Counted from the stretch's first letter, positions 1 through 12,689 are shown. The stretch: 64,000 nucleotides of DNA from Capsicum annuum (GCF_002878395.1 NC_061115.1:98486799-98550798); one strand, 5' to 3'. Program-made: numbers and translations. The notes: generated from the sequence alone by a model not told the origin.

Positions 1-870
1 ATCCACATATTTTTGAAAATCTTATTCGATACTCTACGCAATCGTGGGTCATAATCTAAGACATTCCACACGAAAAGTTTATAATTCATTCTAGAAGATA
101 GAACCCAACACGTTTACATACAAAATTTCAACAAAAAATTTCTTGGGGTATTACATCCCAACTCTAGGTATATAAGCCTAACATTGTAAGAGATAAAGAT
201 AAATAAAAGAAATAAATAAACCACAAGTATTCGAATTAAGATAAATTCAACCTAGATATATATATAAGCCAACTCTAAAAATTAAACAAACTACAACTCA
301 AATCGAACATATATTTTCATGAGTAAAGAGAACTAATAAATGGACATAGAATATGAAAAAAGGTAAGTTTATCTCTGTAAAGTAAAATAAAGATAAGATA
401 ATGTAAAATGAGGGAGGTTGGAACAATTCCCTGGATGAGGAGCTCACGACTATTCCGAATAGACTCAATAAAGCATGATCTCAAGCTCTGGGATCACACT
501 GATACAAAGATCTACACCAAAAGGGTATAGAAATTAGAAGTAAGTATAATCCACTTGTACTTAGAAGAAATCACAGGTCGACCTTGCAAAGTATAATCCA
601 AAACATGTATTGAAAACTATGATCAATGTTTCCACCTACATACAAAAAAGGTTCCAACGTTGAATCAAGTCGTACATCTTTTAAACAATATATATATATA
701 TATATATATATAACATAGTCATAAAAGTTACAAAAAAGAAATCTACACAATAACCCACATAGAAGGAAGCATAAACACACGATATCAAAAGAATAAAATA
801 AATGCAAATGATGCAATATAATGTAATGGACATGATGTAATGTCTCAATATTATCTCGTATACACCATAT
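1..870. repeat. LTR-like repeat, homologous to 29948-30651
   Basis: Non-coding. The stretch from about 250 to 850 aligns by eye with 30060-30640. Shared landmarks in order are a run resembling AAACAAACTACAACTCAAATC, then AAGATAAGATAAT, TGATCTCAA, CCACTTGTACTTAG, CACGATATCAAA and GATGCAATATAATGTAATGG. The related copy at 29948 opens with GTGATGACACCTACC, which resembles the opening of the LTR-like family at 5687, so this is probably another LTR subfamily. The left end lies outside the window. No open frame here resembles a protein; the short hydrophobic frames follow from AT richness. Confidence 0.6.
689..712. repeat. (TA)n microsatellite
   Basis: An uninterrupted TA dinucleotide run inside the LTR-like repeat. 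The paralogous copy near 30490 lacks it, so it expanded in this copy or was lost in the other. Confidence 0.9.
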
Positions 871-2849
871 GGGAAAAAAGATTCAAGGATAGAACCCATG
901 GGGGTTTGCAACCCATATACTATCATAATCTCACTTCCCAATCAACCTTTTTGATGTATCTCTCAATCAAGACATATAATAAAGTGTTACAATTTTTTTC
1001 AAAATTAGTGTTTCTTAGAGGGATCAATATTATGAATATGGATGATTGAAATAAAGATGCATCAATAATATTGGTATAAATGAGATAATGTTCATTTCAA
1101 TCATTAATGAATAATAATAACGGTAATTAAGATGAAGATAAAGATGACACGCAAGGCATATTAATGAGTTGCTTCATTAATATGACACACAAGGCATATA
1201 TCCAAGCCTTTCACCCCAAATTAAGATAATGTTAAAGTTAAATAATTCTCAAATAAGACCAATAATATCAATACAAACCCCCATATGAGCATCACAATAA
1301 TAATAAAGTCAAATAATGCTAAAAAAAATATCAATACAAGCCCCCGCAAATGCATCATAATAATAACCTCTGAAGCCAATAATAATATTAACATAAGAAC
1401 CCACATAGTCAACACAATAAAATAATAATCTCAAATTATAATTCCCATGGTAAAATCCAAAACCCATGGCGCACTTTACATGAATAGTGAACTACCCAAC
1501 TTTGTCTAAAGAAATTTAAGCCACAACTTAACTCGGGAAGCTGAAACCCAAGCTTGGACCCTTCAAAAAAGAGCTTTTCCCTTTTGTGTGATCGTTGAAG
1601 AAAGTTAATCTATCAAAACTGTAATCTACGCATCAAAAGGAGAACAATGATATCCATGTAAGATACTTCCATTCTGTGGCACAAAATACTTTTAGAATCA
1701 ACCCGAAGGAATAAGGGTAAAACCAAAATTTTATGTAAGACTCAACTTTCAAATACTCTAAGTGTTCTAAATATGAAGACCTATAAAAGAGTTGAAATTG
1801 TGTTTGAAATCAAAGAAACCCCATTTTTTCAATACCGAGTAAAAACCAAAAAATAATAGTTTAAAATCCAAGTGTTGAAGTTGTTTTCAAGATAAAATCA
1901 ATGGATAATAAAAGAAATCATGTTTAGAAGCTTCCCCAAATACTCTTGATGAAAATCTATCTTTAAGACTCTTAAAATCATGCTCCCCAAGCTCAAAAAT
2001 GGTTGAAAGAACTAGAATCGACACAATGGGTTTAAATACTCTTCAAGGAATAAATGGATTTCACAAATCCAACCCTCTTATCATAAATGCAAGGCTAACC
2101 TGACCTAGACTCTAGCAAATATGGTCGAACTACTACAAATGTAATGGGTAACTAAATCAGACCTGGATCGCCAACCCTTTGCAAATACAACAACAACCTC
2201 GTATTCCCAATGACCGAATCTTCAAATCCTTTAAGAATGTGAACCTACCCCAGCGAATGCCATGAGCAGGACAATCCTTCTCTGTGAATTCAAAGAGACG
2301 CCTACAAATATGAAGAAGAAATTATTGTTGCACCGGAAAAAATATATAATCTACAAGGAAAGATAAAAGATTCTCTGAATGAAACCTTGAGATTAATTTG
2401 GAGCCTTAAAAAAATAAAGTAATAATGATACAAGGATAATTTTAACGTTCCAAAATCTATGGTACCCTCAAATTTAATAAAAAGGTTGTTATTAACAAAA
2501 TAACCTGAGGACTCCTTGTAGACTAATTTATATAGTTTCATACCTAAGAGGCCAAAACTTTATATGAAGGCTTGGAACATAAACTAGGTATGCTACAAAC
2601 CCAAAATCAAAATTTTGATCAAATGTAACTAAAAGTATCACCATCAAATGCTCAAATCATATGATGCTGACATAGTCAAATTAACTATTTTCAAGGCTAC
2701 TTAAAACTTCAAACTCACTCATATCACTCTCGAAAAACTTTAAGACCGTGTTAACCAAACCCAAAATTCATAAATGATATAAAAATTACAAGGAAGGGTA
2801 AAATGATCAAAATAAAGAAAAATTAGAAAATCCAAAAAGCGCCACTAAG
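871..2849. repeat. Unclassified non-coding repeat with a hairpin and ~61 bp tandem units
   Basis: No coding similarity recognised. It contains a perfect 11 bp inverted repeat (1157-1167 and 1174-1184, CATATTAATGA, six-base loop) and about three diverged ~61 bp tandem units from 1261 to 1435, each carrying AATATCAATACA or similar, then a C-rich run, then CATCA/CACAATAATAATA. The right end abuts the 3' end of a minus-strand gypsy pol. A degenerate GAGGATGAATGAG on the minus strand near 2860 is the usual sequence just before a gypsy polypurine tract. The part to the left may therefore be that element's 3' LTR, too worn to delimit. Confidence 0.4.
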
Positions 2850-2869
2850 AAACTCATTCATCCTCAAAC

Positions 2870-5686
2870 AAAAATGCATGGTATGTACCTGAAGAGATAA
2901 AAAGTTAGGGATACCTACTCCACATATCGGACTCAACCTACCACGTAGCACTCCTTAATAATGATAGTAATTGGCTACTCTTTGTAGGACAAATCATGAT
3001 CAAATTAACCAAATCCCATCAGATTACCTAACTATCGTCTAGACGAATCTCATCAATATAAGAACATGGAATACCGAATGAATAGTAGATGAATATCAAG
3101 GCAAAGCTAGACTATATTCAACATATCCAAACTTCTAAAGAATTTAAGAAGGCCTAATAAATCTCAAACTAAGCTTCCCTTTCTTCTCAAATTTCATCAC
3201 ACCCTTAATGGGTGATACCTTTAATAAAACTTGCTCACTAAGCATGAAAGCCACATCACAAACCCATTATTAGCACAACTCTTCAACCTACTCTGGGAAG
3301 CTGCAAGGCTCTATTTAATCAATCTTACTTGATTCATCGAGTCTCTCAATAAATCAATGGCCCAACACCTAACCTTTTTTTANNNNNNNNNNNNNNNNNN
3401 NNNNNNNNNNNNNNACCCATATAAAGCCTCAAAATGCAAAAATTGAATGCTAGAATGGTAACTTTTGTAGTAGGTGAACTCTTATAGGGGCAGAAACTGG
3501 TCCTATTGACCACCAAAATCCATGACACACGCTCGGAGCATGTACTATAATACTTAAAAGGTCTTCTTAGACTATCCATCCATTTAAGGATGAAAATTTA
3601 TGCTTATCTCAACTTGAGCACCTAAATCACTCTACATAGAATGCAAAAAAATTGAGGTAAACTATGTACCCTTATATGAAATAATGGAGATAGATACACC
3701 ACACAACCACACAATCTCTTGAATGTAGATCTTGTTTAACTTCTCTATATTTTAATTCATCTTTATAAGTACAAAGTATGTTAATTTGGTTAACCTATCC
3801 ATAATCACCCAAATAGAGTAAAGCTTCCCTAAAGTTCGGGGTCAGACAACCGCAATATCTATAGTGATCTTCCCCTACTTCCACGCAAGAATCATAATTT
3901 TCTTCATTATACAACTGGTCGTTGATACTCATGCTTCACCTGTTAAGAACTCAAACACCTGGCCATAAACTCCACAATGTCTGTCATCATCCCACACCAC
4001 TAATAGTGTTACTTCAAGTCATGGAACATCTTATCCACTCCTAGATGAATGTAATACTTCATACAATGAGCCTCTTTATAGATCAGTCTAATCCAAACAC
4101 TAAATCTCCACAAACACAACCATCGGTCCTCCCTAGAGATCAAGAGGTTCCATCTTTACTTTACTACTTTACACTTTATAATAAATCATCCTCAATATCT
4201 TATCATCAAACTGTAGATCTCGAATATGCTCCATTAAAGAAAATCTGGCCTCAATAAAGGACAAAACATGCTTAAGTATTTGAATATCAAGACTAGCCAA
4301 CTGATTAGCTAAAGACTGAATATCTAAGGCTAAAGGCCACTCCCTCACCAAATAATAATCCAAAATCACCATACATGATACCTTCTAACTTAAGACAACT
4401 ACTACCTTATTAGCTTTGCCCGAATGATAAAAAATAGTGAGATCAAAATCCTTTAGCAACTCTAACCATTTGTGCTATATCATATTAAGATCTTATTGAG
4501 TGAGGAATTACTAAAGGATATAATGATCTAAGAATATCTCATAATAAACCACATATAAGTAGTAACACCATATTTTCAATACAAACTGAATCGCAGCTAA
4601 CTCCAAAATATAAGTCAGGTAGTTCTTCTCATGTTCCTTTAATTGTTGAGAAGCATAGCCAATCATCTTACCCTTGTATATAAACACACAACCAAATCTA
4701 ACTCCATAAGCATTACAAAACATAGTGAAACCTAGGCTTCTCTCAGCAAATTAAAGGTTGGGGCCAAAGTTAACAACTCTTTAAGCTCTTAAATCTACTC
4801 TAAGCATCATCTGATCGCCGAAAGACAATATTTTAAGAGTCAACTTAGTGAAAGGAGTTGCAATAGAAGAGTAACCTAGCGTAAACTGATGATAATATCC
4901 TACCAAAACAACAAAACTATAAATCTTGATAGAAGAAGTAGGTCTATCCCAAACACAAATTGTTTCTACTTTGGCTTGATGGACCATAAAACAATCTTCA
5001 TAACTACATAACCTAATAAAGAAATAGAATCCAACCAATTCTCACTCTTGCAGAACTTGGTATACAATTTCTTATCTTATAATCTCTGAAGCACAACCCT
5101 CAAATATCTCTCGTGCCTGTCCTTATTCTTGGAATAAACCAAGATATTATTAATGATCATAATCACAACATAATCAACATAAGGCTGGAACACTTTTCAT
5201 TAACTTAATAAATGTTGTTAGGATATTAGGTAATATGAAATAAATTATCAAAAACTCACATCGATCATAGTGCATCCTAAAATTTATCCTTGGAACATCT
5301 GAAGCTCAAATACTCAATTGATGTAAACCAAATTTCAAGTCGATCAAAGAAAATACTGAGGTTCCAAAAGATGATATAAGAAAGAGGAAACCAGTTCTTT
5401 ATAGTTACTTTATTCAATTGTGGATAACCAATACACATGCGCATGGATCCATTTTTCTTCTTCCCAAATAATATAGAAGCACCCTAAGAAGATACACTTA
5501 TTCTAATAAGACCCTTACTAAAATATCTTGTTATTTATCCATCAATTCCTTCAACTCAGTCGGGACTATTTTATATAACGAAATGGGAATGTTCTTGGTG
5601 CGAAACTTTACATTAAGAAGAAAATAAACATCCCAATTCAAAGGAACACCCGGTAAGTCCCTAAGAAATACATCCATGTCACGACC
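2870..5686 (-). pseudogene. Ty3/gypsy pol remnant: RT, RNase H and integrase, 5' truncated
   Basis: This is the 3' half of a gypsy polyprotein that once made reverse transcriptase, RNase H and integrase. Read on the minus strand from 5680 downward it shows: the protease-RT linker (DLPGVPLNWDV; canonical DLPGVPPDREI); RT ([20 protein letters not shown] near 5450-5390); the catalytic region at 5143-5157, where FIDD has become IINN; the RT-RNase H connection (VLVGYYHQFTLGYSSIATPF, 4840-5038); RNase H (GYASQQLKEHEKNYLT, 4511-4723); the integrase N-terminal region (ARFSLMEHIRDLQFDD, 4169-4372); integrase core fragments in shifting frames (IWVIMDRLTKL near 3800; MDSLRRPFKYY near 3560); and a C-terminal GVMKFEKKGKLSLRF near 3180. 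Stops and frameshifts throughout make it non-functional. Gag and protease are missing because a different repeat begins abruptly at 5687. The motif set suggests a chromovirus, Tekay/Del type. Confidence 0.9.
3383..3414. other. Assembly gap, 32 unknown bases
   Basis: A run of 32 N inside the integrase C-terminal part of the minus-strand gypsy pol. The flanking sequence remains in the same pol remnant (GVMKFEKK below, LRLYMG above), so the true missing length is probably small. Confidence 1.
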
Positions 5687-6942
5687 CAATTTGTCAGGTC
5701 ATGATGGTGCCTACCATAACCCACTAGTAGGCAAGAAACCCGTAGTCCAAAATGGCAAGTAAAAGACTACTCAATAATATAAGGAAAAAATTCAAAATAA
5801 ATGTAATAATGATCAATACATAATAAAATCCCTAAACTTGGTGGTATCAGTACAAGAGCTTCCAATAAAAAAAGAGTAAAAAAAGGAAATATTAAGAGAA
5901 ATACACTGATACGACTTATCTTTAAATATGACATAGATACTAGACTAATACATAAGAGAAAAATATGTAATACCCTGAATGTCAGAAGCTCACTCTAAAT
6001 CTCTGAGCCATGGCTGCTCTAAATGATGCACACAACAATGAGAATATCCCGTAGTATGATCTGTATGCTGCAGAAGTATAGTATGAGTACCAAATAAATA
6101 GTACTGACAGAAAACTGCCAACTGAGCTCCAGAGATAAAGAGATATATATAGCATATAAATAGAATAAAAACTACACCGTAGAGTCCAAAAATCATATGA
6201 CAAGTCAATGAGAATAAGAAAGGAAAACTATGCAGTTCAAGTCCAATAGTCTAACACAATAAGACTAAGGAATTATCAGGGTGAGCTTTTCTATTCTAGC
6301 TACATTCAATAGATGCAAATAATATACCATATATCCTCAGCCAATATATGGATAAAGAGTGTAAAAAAAGATATATAGCAATTTACAAACATGAGGTCAT
6401 CTCAAAGCATAACCTAGATCATCATATTCTCATTCTAAGACCTCATTGTAATATTACTAGGATTTAATAGCATCATACTAAAGGTTTCTAATCCACATGG
6501 CTTGACAAGAAATAATCATGCATAGTAATTTCATTATAAGATAGAAGAGGCCAAAGACATACCTCAAATATCAATATTAGATTAATGACCAATCTTCCAT
6601 AAGCTAGCCATAATAACAATCATCATAATAATAATAACAATATCAATAAAAGTGTGAATAACTATGTACTCCAAATAACTAAATACCTAGTTGGGCCTAT
6701 GCTTACCCCCACTGCCCTAGGATCAGATGGTTCAATCAACATGCAATAACATAAGGCATATTCTTCACCCATATCTATGCAACCGTCTGATACTGACTGA
6801 TAGACAATGGCCCATACTGGTGATAGGTGATGCAAAAGTAGGAATAAATATAAGGTAAATCGATAATATCACAATCTCATCATTATTACCATCTCCATCA
6901 TAACTTTCATCATTATGACCGTCATCATCGTAATCAACCTCC

Positions 6943-7170
6943 GACCTTGTTAGGTATCAATATATAATCATAGTATACTTTGGCCTTGCTGGGTATTAAT
7001 ATATCATCATAGTATCCTATGGCATTGTTAAGTATCAATATCATCCTTACAATATTCTCAATCCTTGCCAGGTATCAATATCATCATAATAGTAACCTAC
7101 GAACTAGAATCTGGTATCAATATCATGACAACATTATCCTCCGGACTCAAACCAGGTATATATATCATCA
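6943..7170. repeat. Tandem repeat, about 6 units of 39-42 bp
   Basis: The unit contains CCTTGCCAGGTATCAATATC followed by ATCATAGTATCCT. Unit starts at about 6943, 6982, 7021, 7061, 7101 and 7143 give spacings of 39, 39, 40, 40 and 42 bases. The copies are diverged, and the last carries ACCAGGTATATATATC. It lies inside the family T repeat. Confidence 0.8.
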
Positions 7171-8188
7171 AAATCATTAATACATACATATATATGTATA
7201 TGGTCTCAATTTATGGATAAAAGAGTGTAAATCCATAAGTCTGTTGCTCGAAATGATCATTCGGACTAAATCATTATAAAAGTGTAGAAAGAGTTAGAAA
7301 ATCCCATAACCAAAGAAAGTGATAGGTCTCAATCATGGAGATGCCCTATGATTATTTTCCTAACCATTTCTTCACATAATCATTAACTCACTAAATAGCC
7401 AATATCTAGTACCTAGTCAGGATTCACCACTAGACCTGAATCGCCAATTAAGAAATGTTCATTTCTAACCATCATAATCTCACTAGTCATCATCTAGAAA
7501 AAGTCCACTAAACATAATTTAGATATTTTTTCATCTATCAACTAACATCTTTTATTATCTAGCATCATTAATACACAAATCTTTATTTAACAACTAATCG
7601 ACATCAGAAACATAGTCATCGATAGCAATCAATCTTCACCAACACTAACCCTATCATTATCATTAGCAACAAATCATCCAAAATTGCTAGTAAAAATATT
7701 TCAAATAGATAAGGTTCATTAACTAGCATATTAGCCATCAAGTACTATAACCACTTAATAAAGAACTAGCTCCCACATAGCCTAAACTTTATCTAGGAAG
7801 AACAATCATAAGATTGTATTTCAGCTGGAATCATATCTAGCATAGATATAATAATCAAGAATGTACCGAATCTATGTATGCCATCACCAGTATTCAATCA
7901 GTGGAATAATAAAAGTCATACAACATCTTCCTCCATCATATACTAGAGAGATATGTACATAAATATATACATATATATATTTATATTCTACAACTATATC
8001 CCTTACAAGAATAAACACTTCCCGAATATCCAATCAATATAAAAAACATAGCCTTTGGCCCAATAACGTGTTCGAAATAATCTCAATATAATAATTAGGG
8101 CCTTAGGCCTGTATACATATTCAAAACTCATACCAATAAACATATTTAAAAGTTGTATCATATCTATAATCATCTCACATATAAGAGG

Positions 8189-8434
8189 CATAATATCAAT
8201 AAGCATATAATTATCTCACATCAAGGAGGCATAATATCAATAAGCATATAATTATCTCACATCTAGGAGGTATAATATCAATACGTATATAATCGTCTCA
8301 TATCTGGGAGGAATAATATCAATAAGTACATAATCATCTCACATCTAAGAGGCATAATATCAATAAGCATATTTTTATTTCACCTCTAGGAAACATAATA
8401 TCAATAAGTATATAACTATCTCATATATGTAGGT
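8189..8434. repeat. Tandem repeat, 6 units of exactly 41 bp
   Basis: The unit begins CATAATATCAATAAGCATAT and ends CTCACATCTAGGAGG. Unit starts at 8189, 8230, 8271, 8312, 8353 and 8394 are all 41 bases apart, with substitutions but no length change. A partial unit precedes it from about 8160. The array ends where TATATGTAGG replaces the unit end. Confidence 0.92.
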
Positions 8435-10122
8435 TATACATCAATACAATAAGGAATGTCACCTCTCTAGACCAATTACCATATCTAAGAGGAATTTCAT
8501 ATCTACAGGCCCAATATTCATAAATAATAGGAAAATTATCTCTAAGGACCCTAGGTCATATCTAAGAGGAAATAGTATCTCTATAGGCTAACATTATGTC
8601 TAAGAGGTAATAGCATCTCTATAGGCATAAATATTATTATGTGTGGAAAGTACATTATCATTCAATAAGCCAAAATGTAACCTTATACTAAGATTTCCTC
8701 TCCTCAACTATGCCTAACATCTGCAGCTAAGTCCATAAGTCTTACAAAAGTCTTGGCCGTGGGTCGGACAATCCCACTCGTAATACTTAATTTCCAAAAT
8801 TAGACATACTATGACTAATCTATGATAATGTACCTAGTTCAACTTCAACATATAAAGTAAGCTATATTCAAGCCTATGATAAGAACTTCGACTAGAGCAA
8901 GGGTATTCAAGTCAACTCTACCCAGATTACAATTTTAATACACCACACTAGCCCAAAGGGCTTAAATATACTAATCATGCTTTCAATGCTAAAACCACAT
9001 CCCAAACCTATAATTATGTATTATTCATACTATAAATTAATCCAAACTAGGGAGAAGGAAAAAGACTTCTAAAAGGTTATAAACATACCATCTTTCGGGA
9101 CCAAAACCCGCATCTAATCCCCAAATATTAATAATTATGCTAAGTTATTTGACACATGATCAAGCCTAACATACAAATTCACACACAATATATATTACAC
9201 ATAATCTACAAATAAAAGTAGACAAAAGCCTACCTCATAGTGAAAATGCAAAACCTGCCACCGTTCACCAAAAACTCATCTTCATTCTACAAGCTCGAAA
9301 TTCCAACAACAATCAAATTAGTAATCTACTCATCAATACGAGGCTAATGATACCTTTATTTCACCATTGTACTTTGGGTCCAAAAATGACACCAAACTCC
9401 AAGCAGTGTCCTACATACGAAAAACTCATTTTTGAGGTTAACCCAACATGATATCTAGCTCATACATCATTAAGGAACCATAACCCTTAAGAAATGGATG
9501 ATAATAAAGCTAATTTTTGGATAAAAATCAAGCCCTAGGTGAATTTAGGTTTTTAAATCAAAAACCAAGAAATTCATAAGTAAAGTGTTGAAATAATCAT
9601 AATCAAAGTGAAAATCATAATAATAGATGCTTATCAAGCTCTAAAGTCACCCACAATGATAATTTTTAGTTAGTACACTCACTTAGGGGTTTTATTTCTT
9701 AAAGATGGGACAAAAATGGCCAAAACGCGACCTATAGTATCCTTATATACCTACCCATACCAGGTATGGAGGAACTACTATCACAGTCCTAGGGATGTTA
9801 TTGTTCTAGCGTGATCGCCATACAATTTTCCATGATTATGATTGCTCCCCTAGGCACTAGATAAGAGCAAAATCAAAATCTTGATATTGACCCTCGAAAC
9901 TCATTTCTAATCCAAAGAACATGATCCAATAGTGAATTATGAGTGTAAACCACATTTCAAATACATTCGAATCATGAAAACTTTCATTCAAGATAGTTTA
10001 GGAAAAATGTTGGGTCCACACCAATAGTTTTATTTTTTATAAAATTTGCTCAATAACCTAAAATAAGTTTGGAAGCCTTGAGACATGAACCAAGGGTCTC
10101 CCTAGCCTAAAATTAATATTTA

Positions 10123-12468
10123 TAAAATATTATAGGCTTTGATCCTTAGAAATTTCTTGAGTTTGAACTCCTTGGATATCATACGACTTATGCTTACTAG
10201 GCATATGATATATATATGGCTTAGGGGTCTTGGTCATCTATTACTTAGTGTTATTTTTGTTCTTTTTTTTCCAAGGTATGAGTGGACATTATACTATTCG
10301 TATGATGATGTTATTCTATAGGATATGTACTCAAATAATTTTCAGTGTATCAAGCCCTTGGTAGGATGCCTAGTGTTTGGTTTGAGGGTTCTAATATAGG
10401 TTATGGATATGAATTAGACCTTGTGTTTATATGTTGGATAGTGTTGGAGTCCAACTTGATACCTTGGATACGAGTGGATGGTACCACTCGTAAGTTGTGG
10501 GTACGTTTTGTAGGTCTAGTTGTATCCTCCTACACCTATTTTTTAGCTTTTAGGTTGAGATTATTATAGATATTTCCCACCCTAAAACCCTTAAGTCCCT
10601 ACATATTATCTCAAATTCTAGACTTGTATAACATACTTTGAAAGATCAAAATACTCCTAAAACTCTCTCAAGAAGATTGCGCTACGGATTCTTCAAAGTG
10701 ATTATCTAGAAGCTTAAGGATCAAAATATCTCTGTGAATCTTCATAAATAAAGAATTCTACTCCTCCCTCATTGTTTTTTCCACTAAATTCCTTGCTCAA
10801 ATTAATGATTTTCATGGCATAATTGTGGGTTTGTGTTGGTTTTGAAATATATGTTCGGGGTTTTGGTTACTAATAGTTGAATGGGTTTTTACCATGTTCT
10901 ATTTATATTTTTTATGTTATAAAATTTATTTGAACATGTGTTTGCATGGGAATGGTTAATTGGTTCTTCATTTTTGTTTTGGAAAGTATATGCTCTCAAC
11001 ATATTTGTTAAAATGCCTATGAGAATAGTTTTGTCACATAGTTTGACTTTTATTAAAAACCTTGCATTGTATAATATGGTAGTGGAACCTAAATTGGTTT
11101 GGTTGGTTTTAAATTATTGATAAAGGCCTTAGTGGCTATAAAACCCAAATTGATTATTTTTTATGGAAATTGGTAATAAACTCAAGCTACTATCATTTAG
11201 TTTTTTTCTTGAAACCAATGCATGGCATAAATGGTTAATTGGTTAAGGATGGTTTTGAAAACCTTGGGGGGTACACGGGAACCCCCAAGTGTACTTATGA
11301 TGGAAACATTATGGGGTATATGAGAATCCCCTAAGTAATTTTAATAATGGGTTTGCGGGGTACATAGAAAGCCCTAAAGTATTGGCTAATGATATTGCTG
11401 GAAAGATATAGTTAGTATGACGATACCACTTTATAATGACTTAATAATTGACTTATGGAATTTGTAGTTTTATTATGTATTAAATGCTTTAATTGGGCAA
11501 TAATAGCGATTTGTGATAGCTAGCCATGAAGGTGTGAGTCTGAAAGGTACACACTGGAATCTCATGTTTGCCCACATAAGGATTGGTTTGGATGGACACG
11601 TACTTATGGGGTATAATTGAATCCCCTAAGTACATACATATACATATGTATCATAAAGGGTGAAGGGTACAAGGGAATCCCCTACCCGTATGATATCATG
11701 AGTTTGTGTGGCAACACGTACTGGGGACCATCCAAGGGGTAACAGTAGACCCATATACGCCGTTAGTATATTATGATGGTAAAGCTACATGACCTAAGTT
11801 AAGATTTCAAATTCATTCTAAACCCAATTCTCTCTCTCGGTATGATATATATACCTATGTATATGATTGCATATGGTTATTACTTTGATTTTTAATAATG
11901 GAATTCTTTTATCCTTACTCATGAGTATATGCTAGAACTTACCTGCTAACTCATCCTTAGGTGTTGTAGCTGCAAATGATGCAAGAAATATCTATACTAT
12001 CACAGCTCCTGCCCAGTGACTTGGTAATTTGGGGACAACTTGAGTTAGACTGAAGTAGTGAACCTCTCTTTTTTGGAAGGCCCATTTCATGCTATGGTTT
12101 GCCTTATGATTTTACTATTCTCTTGATATTTTTTTTGGCTACAGTTAAGGGCATGTCCCAACTAGATATTCTAGGTCATTATTTAGAGGCTTTATATGGA
12201 CATCTATAGACTTGTGTATGGAATAGATATGGTTTTAGTTATTTTTGGGTTTGTGTTGCTATTGATTGATTTAACTTGGTTGGGTTGGTCTCATTTATAG
12301 GCTGATCCTAAAGTCATTATATTTTGAATTACTTTATCTTGTTATATGTTTGAAATTTTTCTGACCCTGGATATATGTTGGTTGGTTGGTTTGGGTATCG
12401 GTGGTGGTCTCCAGTTATTTTTGGAATTGTGATGCCCATTATGACAAGCCCTAGTTTGGGTCATGTCA
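10123..12468 (+). mobile_element. Ty3/gypsy LTR-A (5' LTR)
   Basis: About 2.35 kb, homologous to LTR-B (25244-27633) along its length: CTTAGAAATTTC near the start, then TCATACGACT, AAACTCATGTTT-like runs, TTAGAGGCTTT near 12185, and TGGGTCATGTCA at the end. The end at 12468 is fixed by the primer site that begins three bases later. The start was placed by alignment to LTR-B (TAAAATATT here against TGAAATACCC there), so the terminal TG is lost. Five GGGGTACANGGGAATCCCC-like imperfect palindromes lie between 11268 and 11682. The pattern of a short 'agggcatgtcccaact' block before TTTAGAGGCTTT is typical of the R/U5 part of Solanaceae gypsy LTRs. Confidence 0.85.
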
Positions 12469-12470
12469 AA

Positions 12471-12485
12471 TTGGTATCAGATCTT
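12471..12485 (+). other. Primer binding site, tRNA-iMet type
   Basis: TTGGTATCAGATCTT, close to the TGGTATCAGAGC complement of the initiator methionine tRNA 3' end. It sits two bases after the LTR-A terminus CA. It marks this LTR as the 5' LTR of a plus-strand element. Confidence 0.9.
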
Positions 12486-12689
12486 ATGTATTGGTGTCAT
12501 GAGGTGTCCCTAAAGTTATATTGAGAAAAGTCTCTTTTATGGGTGTCTAGCATGACACACTTATAAGATAAAGGCTACGAGGCATCTAGAAATGTTTCAC
12601 TTTCTTGTTATTCTATTTATAGCTATATAGTATAGGGTCTTGAATTATCCCCTAAATCTTTTTTTGTTTGATTTTCTGATCATGCCCTT

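Larger units (their letters stand above)
5687..10122 (-). mobile_element. LTR-like repeat of family T, minus orientation
   Basis: It starts sharply with TGTCACGACCC, followed by GATGGTGCCTACCATAACCC, the signature opening of a common Solanaceae LTR-like repeat. The reverse complement of 33470-33897 matches 5690-6120: both carry CCCACTAGTAGGCAA-like and TAGTCCAAAA-like runs, a CTGCAGAA, and GTATGAGTACCAAA. That copy lies on the plus strand, so the two are inverted relative to each other. No pol motif was found in its 4.4 kb, which includes two tandem arrays (6943-7170 and 8189-8434). The right end, 10005-10122, resembles the sequence that follows LTR-B and LTR-C (CCAAGGGTCT, CCTAGCCTAAAA). Whether this is one long LTR, a solo LTR or several fused pieces cannot be settled by eye. 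Confidence 0.6.

Noticed and set aside
571..941. Hydrophobic 81 and 86 codon frames on the minus strand
   Set aside because: Rich in Y, I and C from the TA run and AT-rich repeat; no counterpart frame in the homologous repeat at 30425-30651.
3383..3414. Possible deletion breakpoint
   Set aside because: It is a run of unknown bases, so no structural inference can be made from it.
8189..8434. CRISPR-like array
   Set aside because: Units are contiguous and diverged with no unique spacers, and the sequence is a plant genome.
10139..10569. Two frames near the LTR-A start
   Set aside because: They lie in LTR sequence. LTR-B has related frames at 25188-25676, but reading frame and start are not kept between the two, so coding is unlikely.
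12471..12485. tRNA-Met gene fragment
   Set aside because: Only the 3' end complement is present, directly after an LTR; this is a primer site. The same applies at 21701, 45415 and 57406.
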